Program-made: the position numbers and the translations under genes | The notes under the pieces: generated by a model | Database searches by the model: none | What the model was told of the DNA's origin: nothing | What the model saw: the letters and a program-made list of their open reading frames with translations, nothing else | Assembly (NCBI RefSeq): GCF_018881815.1 | Contig: NZ_JACVPP010000001.1 | Span: forward strand, 1,745,654 to 1,809,653 | From: Polynucleobacter sp. MWH-HuK1 | Lineage (GTDB): Bacteria; Pseudomonadota; Gammaproteobacteria; Burkholderiales; Burkholderiaceae | Direction: 5' to 3' | Length of the DNA stretch: 64,000 bases | In this document: piece by piece, positions 41,390 through 49,722 of the stretch | Position numbering within the stretch: the first letter of the stretch is position 1 | Layout: each line of letters starts with the position of its first letter

Positions 41390-41998
41390 TTAATTTTGGG
41401 GCTTAGCAGTCCAGCGATAGATCACCTCTAAGGTCTGGCCGTTATTAATTGGTTTAGAGCTTGAGAGAACCATACCGCTATCGATAGCTCTCCAATCAGC
41501 GTTTTTATCAAGCAGCTGGGCTAATTTAGTGGCGTCATCCAATACCTTTGAGCTCTCGGAGCTGGCATTGATATCTTTTCCGGATTTATCTAGAAATACC
41601 TCTCTATCTGAAGCTACAAGATTTTGAGCATCAGACATACCACTTTTCTTTTGCATACTTGCATGCTCAAGGTTAATCGAGATGATGCTAGCGGAGAGTG
41701 TGCCTGCGAGAACTTTCTTGTCGATGAAGCTTTTGAGTTGTACCTTAGAAATTTTCTCGGTGCGTTTTTGAGCGCTTTCTGTTGCCAATGGATCAACACC
41801 AAATATTGGCGTGTAGACGATGGACTCTACACTAACTAATTTTCCATCAAGCGTATAAGCCAAACGGATACCGTCACGATCAAAGTTTGACACTGCCACT
41901 CTTTGTGCATTTACACCTAAATTAGCCGTGGGATTAGAGCTGCAAGCCAATAAAGAAAACTGTGCTGCAACCAGCAAGGCTAAAGTAGATTTTTTCAT
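41390..41998 (-). CDS. Uncharacterised lipoprotein
   Basis: 202 residues with a lipoprotein signal peptide (SLLACSS, Cys19), so it should be anchored in an envelope membrane. The rest is soluble, with no motif I recognise. It sits between recR (42 bp upstream) and the porin gene on the same strand. The low conservation of its neighbourhood gives no hint of function. Confidence 0.75.
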   Translation of the reverse strand: MKKSTLALLVAAQFSLLACSSNPTANLGVNAQRVAVSNFDRDGIRLAYTLDGKLVSVESIVYTPIFGVDPLATESAQKRTEKISKVQLKSFIDKKVLAGTLSASIISINLEHASMQKKSGMSDAQNLVASDREVFLDKSGKDINASSESSKVLDDATKLAQLLDKNADWRAIDSGMVLSSSKPINNGQTLEVIYRWTAKPQN

Positions 41999-42040
41999 GA
42001 TGAACCTAAGGTAAGTTTTAAAACAAATAGAAGAGGATGA

Positions 42041-42655
42041 TTAGCGGCGATCCATTAAGGCTCTTGCCAGTGTGCCTGCATCAACATACTCAAGCTCGCC
42101 ACCAACTGGTATACCTCTAGCAATACGGGTAACTTTAATACCTTTGGCTTTGAGCACCTCGCCAATGTAATGGGCAGTAGCCTCGCCTTCACTCGTGAAA
42201 TTCGTTGCTAACACCACTTCCCGAATTGGCACACCAGTATCAGGAGTCTCGATGCGATTGAGCAAACGATCAAAACCAATTTCATTAGGACCCATGCCAT
42301 CTAGTGGCGAGAGGCGACCCATCAATACAAAGTAATTACCTTTGAAACTGAGAGTCTGTTCCACCATGACTTGGTCAGCGGGCGTTTCGACAATGCAAAG
42401 CAACGAAGGATCACGACGATCATCCGAGCAAGTGCTGCAAATCTGTGTTTCTGAAAATGTATTACAACGCGCACAGTGTCCTACTGTCTCCACTGCCTCA
42501 CCCAATGACTGAGCGAGAACTGCTGCACCATTACGATCATGCTGCAAAAGATAGAACGCCATGCGCTGAGCAGATTTAGGACCTACTCCCGGAAGCACGC
42601 GTAAGGCCTCGATCAATCGACCGAGTGCATCTTGAGGTGCCTCTATGCGCGCCAT
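42041..42655 (-). CDS. recR: Recombination mediator RecR
   Basis: Helps RecO and RecF load RecA onto gapped DNA. The 204 residues contain the helix-hairpin-helix region ([13 protein letters not shown]), the four-cysteine zinc finger ([16 protein letters not shown]) and the Toprim domain ([13 protein letters not shown]). It follows ybaB and dnaX, a conserved proteobacterial order. Confidence 0.97.
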   Translation of the reverse strand: MARIEAPQDALGRLIEALRVLPGVGPKSAQRMAFYLLQHDRNGAAVLAQSLGEAVETVGHCARCNTFSETQICSTCSDDRRDPSLLCIVETPADQVMVEQTLSFKGNYFVLMGRLSPLDGMGPNEIGFDRLLNRIETPDTGVPIREVVLATNFTSEGEATAHYIGEVLKAKGIKVTRIARGIPVGGELEYVDAGTLARALMDRR

Positions 42656-42683
42656 GTAATCAGAGCTTTATATTTAAAGAGAT

Positions 42684-43007
42684 TTAGAACGGCAGCTTAA
42701 AGCCTGGAGGCATTGGCATACCAGCAGTGGCGCCAGACATCATCTGCGCACTGGCCGCTTCTACCTGCTTAAATGCTTCTGTGTAGGCGGTCACAATGAG
42801 GTCTTCTAGCATCTCACGATCATCCATTGCACCCGGATCAATCTGTACGCGCTTAAGTTCATATTTGCCAGAGACGGTTACCTTAACTAAGCCGCCAGCA
42901 GCTTGGCCCGTTACTTCTAACGCAGCCAATTCGGCTTGCGCAGTTTTCATCTTCTCTTGCATCTGCTGAGCCTGTTTCATGAGACCAGCAAGTCCACCTT
43001 TCATCAT
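42684..43007 (-). CDS. ybaB: YbaB/EbfC nucleoid-associated protein
   Basis: A small dimeric DNA-binding protein of 107 residues with the N-terminal helix rich in Gln, Met and Lys (LMKQAQQMQEKMKTAQAEL) and the conserved PGAMDDREMLEDLI stretch. It lies between dnaX and recR with gaps of 28-38 bp. Exact role unknown beyond nucleoid binding. Confidence 0.95.
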   Translation of the reverse strand: MMKGGLAGLMKQAQQMQEKMKTAQAELAALEVTGQAAGGLVKVTVSGKYELKRVQIDPGAMDDREMLEDLIVTAYTEAFKQVEAASAQMMSGATAGMPMPPGFKLPF

Positions 43008-43045
43008 TGCTTTATTTCCTTAGTGCTTTTGAATATTGATATAAA

Positions 43046-44737
43046 TTAAAGAGGTTTAACTGAGCCACCAACGACTTTAGCGCCAAACTCTTTTTCTAAT
43101 TGCTGAATAAAGGGATCAGCCGCAATCATTTGCTCAGCATTCATTCTTTTCTCTTGATGAATCTGGGCATCAACCTTGGCCACGGTTTTACCTTCTACTT
43201 CACCCTTTTCAATTACGATCTTCACCGGCTTACCAAAGTGTGCAGTTAATGCATCGGCAAGGCGACCAACTGAGGCCTCGGAAGCTAACTGCGGCATGGG
43301 CGTCACAATCGTTGCACGCACACCAGCCACTGAATCATTCCAATCTTGCAACTCCGTCTGAAACGCCAATTGCTGTACCAATCCTTTAACTGGCAGCTGA
43401 CGCATCAAAGCATGCCAATCAGGACGCTCAGCTGAGCTAGCTACAGCAGCTGGCGCACTAGGAGCGGATGCCGATGGTGCAGCAGACGTAGGTACTCTAG
43501 CAGCAGGTGCTGGTGCGGAAGCTCTGGATGCAGGAGCAGCTGTAGCAGCTGAGGCTGCTGGGCGTGAAGTATTTACTGGTGGGGCCGAAGGTGATGAGGG
43601 CGCCGAGGAAGAATTACCTCCTCCGCCGCTGCTGTTATTTCCTGGACGAAACGCCAACATGCGCAAGAGCGTCATAGCAAAACCCGTTTGCTCGTCAGGT
43701 GCGAGTGATAAATCTGGGCGACTTGTAATGGTGATTTGATAGAAGAGTTGCGCTTCTTCTTTTGTCAATTGAGTGGCCAAGCGACGAATCTCGCCCGCTT
43801 CTGGCCAATCATCCAATACAGACTCTGGAACAACTTGCGCTGCTGCAATTTTTTGCAACAAGCTGGAGAGATCTTGCAATGCTAATGAGAAAGACATGCT
43901 GCGCTCCCCCATCTCGTTTGCGACTGCTAGCAGGCTAGCACCGTCTTTAGCAATCAAACAATCCACAATACGAATGAGGTAAGCGTCGTCTAATGTGCCA
44001 AGCATGCCGCGCACAGACTCTTCAGTCACCTTGCCAGCTGCGTACGCAATCGCTTGATCGGTGAGCGATAAGGCATCACGCATAGAGCCTTGAGCTGCTT
44101 TAGCCAGAACACGCAAGGCATTGACTTCGTATTCGACCTTTTCCGAGGCGAGAACTTTTTCGAGATGCTCCACGATGAGCGGTACTGGCATTTGCTTGAG
44201 ATTGAACTGCAAGCATCGAGACAAAATGGTTACTGGGATCTTTTGTGGATCGGTAGTAGCCAAAATAAATTTGACGTGCTCTGGTGGTTCTTCCAAAGTC
44301 TTGAGCATGGCGTTAAAGGCATGATTGGTGAGCATGTGCACCTCGTCAATCATGTACACCTTATAACGACCATTGCTTGGTGCGTACGCGGCCTTTTCTA
44401 AGAGAGCAGCAATATCATCAACACCACGATTACTTGCAGCATCCATCTCTACATAGTCAACAAAGCGACCAGCATCAATTTCCATACAAGCTGGGCATTT
44501 TCCGCAAGGCTCTGAAGTCATCTTGCCTGAACCATCGGATCCTGTGCAATTGAGCGCTTTGGCCATGATGCGGGCGATTGTTGTCTTACCTACCCCACGG
44601 GTACCCGTAAATAACCATGCATGATGCAAACGGCCTTGATCTAAGGCATGCGTTAAAGCCTTAACCACATGGTCTTGGCCGACTAATTCAGAGAAGGTTT
44701 TGGGGCGCCACGAACGGGCTAATGCCAATGCTGTCAT
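43046..44737 (-). CDS. dnaX: DNA polymerase III subunits tau/gamma
   Basis: Clamp-loader ATPase of 563 residues. Walker A is GTRGVGKTT (46-54). A four-cysteine zinc finger (CGKCPAC) follows, then Walker B and the arginine finger of the AAA+ module. A Pro/Ala/Ser-rich linker (about 385-435) and the C-terminal tau domain complete it. On reading the coding strand I saw no A-AAA-AAG slippery site, so the E. coli-type programmed frameshift that makes gamma is not evident here. Confidence 0.97.
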   Translation of the reverse strand: MTALALARSWRPKTFSELVGQDHVVKALTHALDQGRLHHAWLFTGTRGVGKTTIARIMAKALNCTGSDGSGKMTSEPCGKCPACMEIDAGRFVDYVEMDAASNRGVDDIAALLEKAAYAPSNGRYKVYMIDEVHMLTNHAFNAMLKTLEEPPEHVKFILATTDPQKIPVTILSRCLQFNLKQMPVPLIVEHLEKVLASEKVEYEVNALRVLAKAAQGSMRDALSLTDQAIAYAAGKVTEESVRGMLGTLDDAYLIRIVDCLIAKDGASLLAVANEMGERSMSFSLALQDLSSLLQKIAAAQVVPESVLDDWPEAGEIRRLATQLTKEEAQLFYQITITSRPDLSLAPDEQTGFAMTLLRMLAFRPGNNSSGGGGNSSSAPSSPSAPPVNTSRPAASAATAAPASRASAPAPAARVPTSAAPSASAPSAPAAVASSAERPDWHALMRQLPVKGLVQQLAFQTELQDWNDSVAGVRATIVTPMPQLASEASVGRLADALTAHFGKPVKIVIEKGEVEGKTVAKVDAQIHQEKRMNAEQMIAADPFIQQLEKEFGAKVVGGSVKPL

Positions 44738-44760
44738 GTCTTACATTCTAACAAGCTAAA
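44731..44760 (+). promoter_or_regulatory. Possible promoter of the SRP RNA
   Basis: CTGTCA (44731-44736) and GCTAAA (44755-44760) are spaced 18 bp. The predicted start (about 44767) matches the 5' end of the RNA. Neither box is strong. Confidence 0.4.
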
Positions 44761-44768
44761 ATGGAATT

Positions 44769-44866
44769 GGATGGGCCTCCCCGCATGGTGGGTTGGATAA
44801 CCTGGTCAGGTCGGGAACGAAGCAGCCAAACCCAATTTCTGCCAGTGCCGGGGGTTTGGCTCATCC
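44769..44866 (+). ncRNA. ffs: 4.5S signal recognition particle RNA
   Basis: The RNA scaffold of the bacterial SRP, which with Ffh targets membrane proteins. The apical loop region reads GGTCAGGTCGGGAACGAAGC followed by AGCC, the conserved domain IV bulge and GNRA-like cap. The ends pair (GGATGGGCC with GGCTCATCC). The 98-nt length fits the small 4.5S type. It is divergent from dnaX, as in many betaproteobacteria. The ends are set by pairing and may be off by a few bases. Confidence 0.92.
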
Positions 44867-44874
44867 ACCCTCCC

Positions 44875-44913
44875 CCTATAAAAACAGCGATTCAGAAGAT
44901 CTTCAGAATCCTG
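44875..44913 (-). terminator. Terminator of the 43-residue small ORF
   Basis: On the minus strand, GATTC-T-GAA, loop GATC, TTC-T-GAATC forms an imperfect hairpin that overlaps the stop codon at 44892-44894. It is followed by GCTGTTTTTATAG with a run of five T. It is oriented to end a minus-strand transcript and faces the SRP RNA. Confidence 0.55.
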
Positions 44914-45023
44914 AAAATTCCCCAAATCATCCAAATAATTAGCAAAACTAGGACGGTTCGCGCATCCAGCGAGATCCTAAATAACTGCAATTGCTTATGA
45001 GAACATTCAATAGATACTCGCAA
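44892..45023 (-). CDS. Predicted 43-residue small membrane peptide
   Basis: A TTG start at 45023 is preceded by AAGGGG (45030-45035), 6 nt away, and the frame ends with TGA at 44892-44894 inside a terminator hairpin. The peptide has a polar, basic first half and a hydrophobic helix rich in Val, Leu, Ile and Trp (about residues 23-43), ending in Ile-Phe. The frame stays open upstream to 45116 with no ATG, so a longer form is possible. It lies between the SRP RNA and an ExoX-like gene. No homologue is known to me. Confidence 0.5.
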   Translation of the reverse strand: MRVSIECSHKQLQLFRISLDARTVLVLLIIWMIWGIFRILKIF

Positions 45024-45156
45024 AGTCAGCCCCTTTACATATAAGAGTTCAGCGTAGCGATTTGATATCTGATCGAGTAGGGATTTTGGATGATTTGGGT
45101 GTAAGTAAGTTGATAGTCAGGGCACAATAGATCCATACAACCTTTTCAAATTCCTT

Positions 45157-45816
45157 ATGTCCCAAGCCATTATTTTCGATGTAGAAGCAACCGATAAGAA
45201 CGATGCTGTCATTATTGAGGCAGCCTCACTTGATGTCACTTCACTAAATCCTTTTGAAGTTGGCAATCCTTGGGTGCAGCGTTACAACCCGGGTAAGCCA
45301 ATTAGCTTGGGTGCGCTAGCTACCCATCACATCATGGATGAAGAATTAGTTAATTGCCCAGCCAGCAGCTCCTTTCGATTGGCAGCTGGCACTAAATATC
45401 TCATTGGTCACAATATTGATTTTGACTGGGTAGCTATTGGCAGTCCTGAGGTCAAACGCATTTGTACATTAGCCTTGGCACGTAGCCTTTGGCCTGAACT
45501 CGATAGCCATACTCAGAGTGCTCTACTCTATTACTTTGAACGCGATACCGCTAGAGAGCAATTACGCAATGCCCATAGCGCTTTAGCCGATGTTTGGATT
45601 TGCTCAAAGATAGTTGCTCAGATTATTAATAAGCTCCATCCAGTTTCTTTAGATGCTTTATGGGAAATGTCTGAGAAAGCCAGGATCCCAACGGTCATGC
45701 CTTATGGCAAACATAAGGGTGAGCTCATTAGCCAAGTACCAACTGACTACAAGCAATGGTTATTGCGCCAAGATAATGTCTCTGGTTATTTACGCAAAGC
45801 ATTAGAAGCCAAGTAA
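45157..45816 (+). CDS. ExoX-like DEDDh exonuclease with DUF3820 tail
   Basis: 219 residues. The exonuclease motifs are IFDVEATDK (ExoI), GHNIDFDWVAI (ExoII) and AHSALADVW (ExoIII of the DEDDh type). The C-terminal stretch MPYGKHKGELISQVPTDY matches the DUF3820 segment found after the nuclease domain in E. coli exonuclease X, a single-strand 3'-5' DNA exonuclease. Substrate in this organism not tested. It is convergent with the YkgJ gene, 3 bp away. Confidence 0.88.
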   Translation: MSQAIIFDVEATDKNDAVIIEAASLDVTSLNPFEVGNPWVQRYNPGKPISLGALATHHIMDEELVNCPASSSFRLAAGTKYLIGHNIDFDWVAIGSPEVKRICTLALARSLWPELDSHTQSALLYYFERDTAREQLRNAHSALADVWICSKIVAQIINKLHPVSLDALWEMSEKARIPTVMPYGKHKGELISQVPTDYKQWLLRQDNVSGYLRKALEAK

Positions 45817-45819
45817 GAG

Positions 45820-46167
45820 TTACTTACAGCCCAATCCCTGCTGCTTTTTCTGTTTAGCAATCAGTTGTAACTTCTGACAATCTTGATTGGGTGTGCCATC
45901 GTCATTGAGCACATTAAAAGATCTACAAGTGCTTGAACGCTTTTCATAGATAGAGCAGCGGTAGCCTTCTTCCGGGGTATAGCGTAGCGCAACGCATGGT
46001 TCACCACCTTTCTCAGTACCTTTCATGCAGGCCAAATGGGTAGAGACTCTTGTGGTCAACTCTTCTGGAACTGTTCCCGTACGATTGCCTGCAATTTCTC
46101 CATGGTAAAAGCTGACCCGGAAATACTGGCAGCACATGCCACATTCAAAACAAGGATTGGAAGTCAT
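45820..46167 (-). CDS. YkgJ-family cysteine cluster protein
   Basis: 115 residues with the family's cysteine pattern (PCFECGMCCQYF at the N terminus, then CVALR, CSIYEKRSSTCRSF). Members probably bind zinc or iron-sulfur clusters; their function is not established. It is convergent with the ExoX-like gene. The terminator at 46217-46259 lies just upstream of it, so the small peptide gene beyond is transcribed separately. Confidence 0.9.
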   Translation of the reverse strand: MTSNPCFECGMCCQYFRVSFYHGEIAGNRTGTVPEELTTRVSTHLACMKGTEKGGEPCVALRYTPEEGYRCSIYEKRSSTCRSFNVLNDDGTPNQDCQKLQLIAKQKKQQGLGCK

Positions 46168-46216
46168 TTGATTGCACAGTAATGAAATTACCTTGATAGC
46201 TTACTTTATTGCCCTA

Positions 46217-46259
46217 AAAAAGAGCAAGGGAATAAGGAATCCGTGATTTCCTTATTCCC
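46217..46259 (-). terminator. Rho-independent terminator of the 47-residue small ORF
   Basis: A perfect 12-bp stem (46228-46239 with 46248-46259) and 8-nt loop. It is followed on the minus strand by TTGCTCTTTTTT. It lies 49 bp after the small ORF stop. Confidence 0.8.
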
Positions 46260-46307
46260 CCATTGCTTTGCTGCCTACTGCGTTTTTACTTCTACTACCA
46301 GTATTGA

Positions 46308-46451
46308 TTACTGATAGTGACGATTAAATACCTGCTTTATTGCGCCTTCATTACGCTTAGTGTTTTTCAACACTGCACAGTAAGACAGAATCATGATTGC
46401 TGCCAATGAGATACCGTTAAAGTTATTCATCAAGTTGCTGATTGTGTTCAT
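46308..46451 (-). CDS. Predicted 47-residue small membrane protein downstream of umuC
   Basis: An ATG at 46451 is preceded by GAGGAG (46458-46463) 6 nt away, a near-ideal ribosome site, and the frame ends with TAA at 46308-46310. Residues about 13-29 form one hydrophobic helix (GISLAAIMILSYCAVLK). The N terminus is Asn-rich, and the C terminus is basic with Lys, Arg and His. It is on the umuDC strand, 160 bp after umuC, and has its own terminator. Being close to an SOS operon, it might be an SOS-linked small membrane peptide, but that is speculation. Confidence 0.65.
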   Translation of the reverse strand: MNTISNLMNNFNGISLAAIMILSYCAVLKNTKRNEGAIKQVFNRHYQ

Positions 46452-46510
46452 TTATTTCTCCTCTTTGCTATTTGTTTTTTGCTGCTATGAATTCAGAATA
46501 TCGGACTTAA

Positions 46511-46527
46511 AGCTCATGAAATGAGCT
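46511..46527. repeat. 7-bp inverted repeat after umuC
   Basis: AGCTCAT, GAA, ATGAGCT form a perfect hairpin with a three-base loop between umuC and the small ORF. It has only a short T run on the minus strand, so it may be a weak umuDC terminator or an operator. Confidence 0.4.
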
Positions 46528-46611
46528 AGTGAAAAATAGTGGTTTTTTGTGTGTAAATTTCATATTTTTTCGCGTCTTTTCGTATAGTTTTTTGTGTTTT
46601 TTCCGATACTT

Positions 46612-47937
46612 TTATCTTGCTATCGGTAACTCATCCCATCTGGTGGTGTAGTTTGGAGAACGATTGTTTGATCGCATTTGCCACTCTTGTTTAGCGCTAT
46701 TGGTTCCTGAAGCTGCAGATCGAATGACCGCATTACCAAATCGCGCATTGATCTCATCTACTGCTTTCATGAGATGAATAGACTTACCTTTGGTCTCAGG
46801 ATCATCAAAGAGTGATTGCTGTGCTATCGGTTTATCACTAATGAGATTGAGAATAACGCCAGCCTTCTTGTAACGAAAGTTCGCCTGATAAATTTGCTTG
46901 AGCCCCGCTAAGGCTGCATTTGTTAATGTGAGCGTGTTATCAGTTGGGTTTACCAATGGAACAGTGATGCTTTGATGATGCTGGGGCTCATTTTGTTTAA
47001 ATGGATTGGTCTGAATAAATACCGTGAGCGCGCCCGTAGTACTGTTTTGACTTCTTAACTTTTCGGCGGCGCGCGCTACATGGGTCGCTACGGACTGCGC
47101 AAGCTCTGCTTGATTCGTTACCAATTTTCCAAAGCTACGTGAGGCAATGATTTGTTGTTTGGCTGGCGCTACCTCCTCTAACTGCAGACAAGATGTACCA
47201 TGCAGTTCATAGCAAAGGCGCTCCATCACCACCCCAAACTGTTGCCGCATGGCTTGTGGGGAGGCCTGCAAGAGATCCAATACGCTCTGAATATTTTGGG
47301 CTTTGAGTTTCTTGGTAATTTGCTTACCAACACCCCAGACCTCACCCACCTCAGTCTCACTCATCCACTGGTAGAGCTCTTCTTTTGCCATAGCGTTTAC
47401 ATCACATACGCCGGCGAACTGCTTGTGCTTTTTAGCGAAGTGATTGGCGAGTTTTGCTAAGGTCTTACTAGGTCCAATACCAACACAGACTGGCAAGCCG
47501 GTAGTGTCTTTGACTGTTTGCTTGATTGTTTGGCCTAGTTGCGTGGCATTTAAATATTGCTTCAAGACAGTTTCGATTTGCAAAAAGCTCTCATCGATGC
47601 TGTAGACCTCGAGATTGGGTGTAAATGTTCTGAGCACTTGAACCACCCGGCTACTCATGTCGCCATATAGCGTGTAGTTCGATGATTGAGCCAGGATGCC
47701 ATGCTTCTTGGCAAGATCTTTCATCTGAAACCAAGGTGTGCCCATTTTTACCCCAAGCGCTTTGACCTCAGCGCTACGCGCCACAGCACAACCATCGTTA
47801 TTGGAAAGCACAACCATCGGCACTTGCTCTAACTTTGGCTGGAATACGCGCTCGCAAGAAACGTAGAAGTTATTGACATCGACGAGGGCAAAGAGTGAAT
47901 TTGATGAGATTGATGCAGTTTGTGAATGGGTATTCAT
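46612..47937 (-). CDS. umuC: DNA polymerase V catalytic subunit UmuC
   Basis: Y-family translesion polymerase. The catalytic run [17 protein letters not shown] and the YSIDESF acidic motif are present, followed by the little-finger domain. The frame is open 270 bp upstream of the chosen start, but the upstream part overlaps umuD in another frame and is not conserved. The ATG at 47937 follows the umuD stop (TGAGATG) and gives 441 residues, near the usual 420-430. UmuC works with the cleaved UmuD' dimer after SOS induction. Confidence 0.93.
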   Translation of the reverse strand: MNTHSQTASISSNSLFALVDVNNFYVSCERVFQPKLEQVPMVVLSNNDGCAVARSAEVKALGVKMGTPWFQMKDLAKKHGILAQSSNYTLYGDMSSRVVQVLRTFTPNLEVYSIDESFLQIETVLKQYLNATQLGQTIKQTVKDTTGLPVCVGIGPSKTLAKLANHFAKKHKQFAGVCDVNAMAKEELYQWMSETEVGEVWGVGKQITKKLKAQNIQSVLDLLQASPQAMRQQFGVVMERLCYELHGTSCLQLEEVAPAKQQIIASRSFGKLVTNQAELAQSVATHVARAAEKLRSQNSTTGALTVFIQTNPFKQNEPQHHQSITVPLVNPTDNTLTLTNAALAGLKQIYQANFRYKKAGVILNLISDKPIAQQSLFDDPETKGKSIHLMKAVDEINARFGNAVIRSAASGTNSAKQEWQMRSNNRSPNYTTRWDELPIAR

Positions 47938-47938
47938 C

Positions 47939-48439
47939 TCACTTACCCTCTTTGCCGTATCTAGTACTGGTATTGCTGTACTTGCGAACCACCCCAACAA
48001 CCACACCCCAGATCTGCAACTCACTACCCTCGCTAAAGGTGATGGGTTGGTAATTGGGATTTTCTGGTTGGAGCTCAATACGACCACGCAATTGATAGAG
48101 GCGCTTAATGGTGTATTCACCATCGACAACAGCCACAACAATGTCTTTGTGTTTTGGTTTGAGTGCTTTATCAACAACGACCTTGTCGCCATCGCAAATA
48201 CCTGCACCCAACATGGAATCCCCCTTCACGGTGAACATGAAGGTGGCTGGCTTGTTCTGCACTAAGTAATGGTTCAAATCCAAGCCATCCTCAGCGTAAT
48301 CTGCCGCTGGACTAGGGAATCCAGCTGAAATCCGGTGACTCAGGAGCTTAAGCTCATAGGCAGCAAAATGCCCCGCCAAGGCTTGTGGCGACTGGCTGAG
48401 GGTTGCTTTTTCGAGGTTTATTACTTGCGTCATAGTCAT
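47939..48439 (-). CDS. umuD: SOS mutagenesis protein UmuD
   Basis: LexA-like self-cleaving subunit of Pol V. The cleavage site is Ala-Gly in [11 protein letters not shown] (residues about 38-48). The serine of the Ser-Lys dyad is in [10 protein letters not shown] and the lysine in YTIKRLY. The 166 residues are slightly longer than E. coli UmuD (139), with the extra part at the N terminus; ATG 48439 or the second ATG at 48433 could start it. A LexA box lies 6 bp upstream. Confidence 0.95.
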   Translation of the reverse strand: MTMTQVINLEKATLSQSPQALAGHFAAYELKLLSHRISAGFPSPAADYAEDGLDLNHYLVQNKPATFMFTVKGDSMLGAGICDGDKVVVDKALKPKHKDIVVAVVDGEYTIKRLYQLRGRIELQPENPNYQPITFSEGSELQIWGVVVGVVRKYSNTSTRYGKEGK

Positions 48440-48444
48440 TAATA

Positions 48445-48464
48445 TACTGTATGTTTATACAGTA
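48445..48464. promoter_or_regulatory. LexA (SOS) box of umuDC
   Basis: TACTGTATGTTTATACAGTA has CTG-N10-CAG with near-consensus flanks, matching the E. coli LexA operator closely. It lies 6-25 bp upstream of the umuD ATG. TATAAA-like -10 sequence is inside or just beside the box, so LexA would cover the promoter. Confidence 0.92.
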
Positions 48465-48635
48465 TATGCAAAAACCCCAAAAACAGGGCTATTTTTGTTG
48501 TTTTGGGGCTATGACCCCCTCCTACCCCCTCTTTTCCAACCCTTTCCCACGTCAATTCTCTAGCCATAAACCCCAAGTGCCCTATGCTTGCATTGGGCCT
48601 GAGGAATTGCATAGTGGACCTAGAAGTTGCGCCTT

Positions 48636-48824
48636 AATTAAAAAAACATCCTAAAGTTGCTTTTGAATGCGAGCATTTTGATTGAGGTGATGACTACTGG
48701 CGCAAGCACGGCATCATGATGCCCGACGATGGTATTGAGCCTTTGCACCCTAAAGATGCCGGCATTTATGAAGGGGGCTGCTCAAGCTATGGATGATGCA
48801 AAGAACGCAGGGATGATTAAGTAA
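48636..48824 (+). pseudogene. Decayed C-terminal remnant of an unidentified protein
   Basis: A plus-strand frame reads HPKVAFECEHFD, then a TGA stop, then GDDYWRKHGIMMPDDGIEP and on to DAGIYEG. A one-base shift in a run of five G (48772-48776) puts the remainder, GAAQAMDDAKNAGMIK, into another frame that ends with TAA at 48822-48824. One extra G and one stop are enough to explain a broken gene end. I cannot name the family; a periplasmic binding protein is one guess. Confidence 0.45.
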
Positions 48825-48834
48825 GGGTGCGCTA

Positions 48835-49371
48835 TTAAGATTGCTCGGTTTTATATATAAATATTTGCACATCCTCTTTGGAGACGGGCAAGTTTTTTAA
48901 TTCAGCGGCATAAAGGCTTGATCCGGGCAGACGATCAAGTGATGCTGGAGTTAATCGACCCACTGGCACTAGATACTCTTGCCAGAGATAGCGCATATGC
49001 ATACTAAAAGCGCTAACTGGGACTTTTAATTCTATAGCACGCTCTGTCAAATGCTCACATAAAATTCTGGGCTCCTCGACATGCATTTTATAGAGATGGG
49101 GTCTTTCTGATTTTGCTTTTTTCTCGTAGCGCTCTACGTGGAAATCACGATATGTTCTCGTACCAAAATCAAAGATATTGTCGGCAATTGCCCGTGACAG
49201 CCAATAAGAGTCATTTGCGTCATAAGTGCCTGCGAGTGCATCTTGCAGCTTGTGTTGAAAGCGCTCTTTGTATTTTTGAGTCTTATAACTATAAAAGGGG
49301 TGCCTCTTCATATAGCTAGCAACTAAGCCCGCTATTACTACTAAGCCCCCGATCAATACTCCCTCAGTCAT
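48835..49371 (-). CDS. Uncharacterised single-pass membrane protein
   Basis: 178 residues when started at ATG 49371, which has GGGAG just upstream; the frame is open to a TTG at 49422. One hydrophobic N-terminal helix (about 4-20) is followed by a charged cytoplasmic or periplasmic region with no recognised motif (YKTQKYKERFQHKLQDAL and onward). No operon partners. It is convergent with the gene remnant. Function unknown. Confidence 0.7.
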   Translation of the reverse strand: MTEGVLIGGLVVIAGLVASYMKRHPFYSYKTQKYKERFQHKLQDALAGTYDANDSYWLSRAIADNIFDFGTRTYRDFHVERYEKKAKSERPHLYKMHVEEPRILCEHLTERAIELKVPVSAFSMHMRYLWQEYLVPVGRLTPASLDRLPGSSLYAAELKNLPVSKEDVQIFIYKTEQS

Positions 49372-49722
49372 CTCCCAACATCCTTTTTCTTTTTGATAGC
49401 AGACCGGCCTTGAAAAGACCAAGTCAAAACCTATCTAAAATATATAAGGGTCTAGGCTACCAAAAAAATAAGATATCTGCATGACAATTTGCACACTTTA
49501 TGTGCAAAATTTACTTAACATTTAAAACCGACTAACGGAACATGTATGCCAAAGTGGCTGGATCATCAAGAAATGCGTTAGACAAACGCCTTTATTAAAT
49601 TACGCTTGTTCACATTACCTCCTAACGGAATATTGCTTGTCACGTTCATTAACCCCAGTTTGGAGGTTTTTGCTTTACTCAAATAGCATAGAGCATTTAG
49701 AACAAATTTAAGAGCATGTTGG
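49372..49722. other. Gene-free gap after the AddA-like gene
   Basis: The 351-bp gap has an 8-bp inverted repeat (49488-49495 with 49501-49508), two near-identical CTAACGGAAYAT copies (49532-49543 and 49622-49633) with a CGTTAG inverted copy between them, and a very short minus-strand open frame (about 11 codons, GTG start) behind AGGAGG. I found no convincing gene. The repeats are described under findings. Confidence 0.5.
49488..49508. repeat. 8-bp inverted repeat downstream of the AddA-like gene
   Basis: TTTGCACA, CTTTA, TGTGCAAA: a perfect hairpin with a 5-base loop. It lacks an adjacent T run on either strand, so it may be an operator or a weak terminator. Confidence 0.4.

Noticed and set aside
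43046..44737. Programmed frameshift in dnaX
   Set aside because: I did not see the A-AAA-AAG slippery sequence on the coding strand; the frame is continuous.
44761..45000. 79-codon plus-strand frame
   Set aside because: It lies over the SRP RNA gene and the antisense of the small ORF.
46475..46489. CTG-N9-CAG sequence upstream of the 47-residue ORF as a second LexA box
   Set aside because: The spacing is 9, not 10, and the flanks do not match the consensus, so no SOS box is claimed.
47938..48207. Long N-terminal extension of UmuC
   Set aside because: The 90 extra codons overlap umuD in a different frame and are not protein-like; the start after the umuD stop is used.
48451..48654. 67-codon plus-strand frame over the umuD upstream region
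   Set aside because: Begins inside the LexA box, has no ribosome site and reads as low-quality protein; only its last part overlaps the gene remnant.
49532..49633. Integron attC site
   Set aside because: Only partial matches to the core motifs and no integrase or cassette nearby; kept as a repeat observation only.
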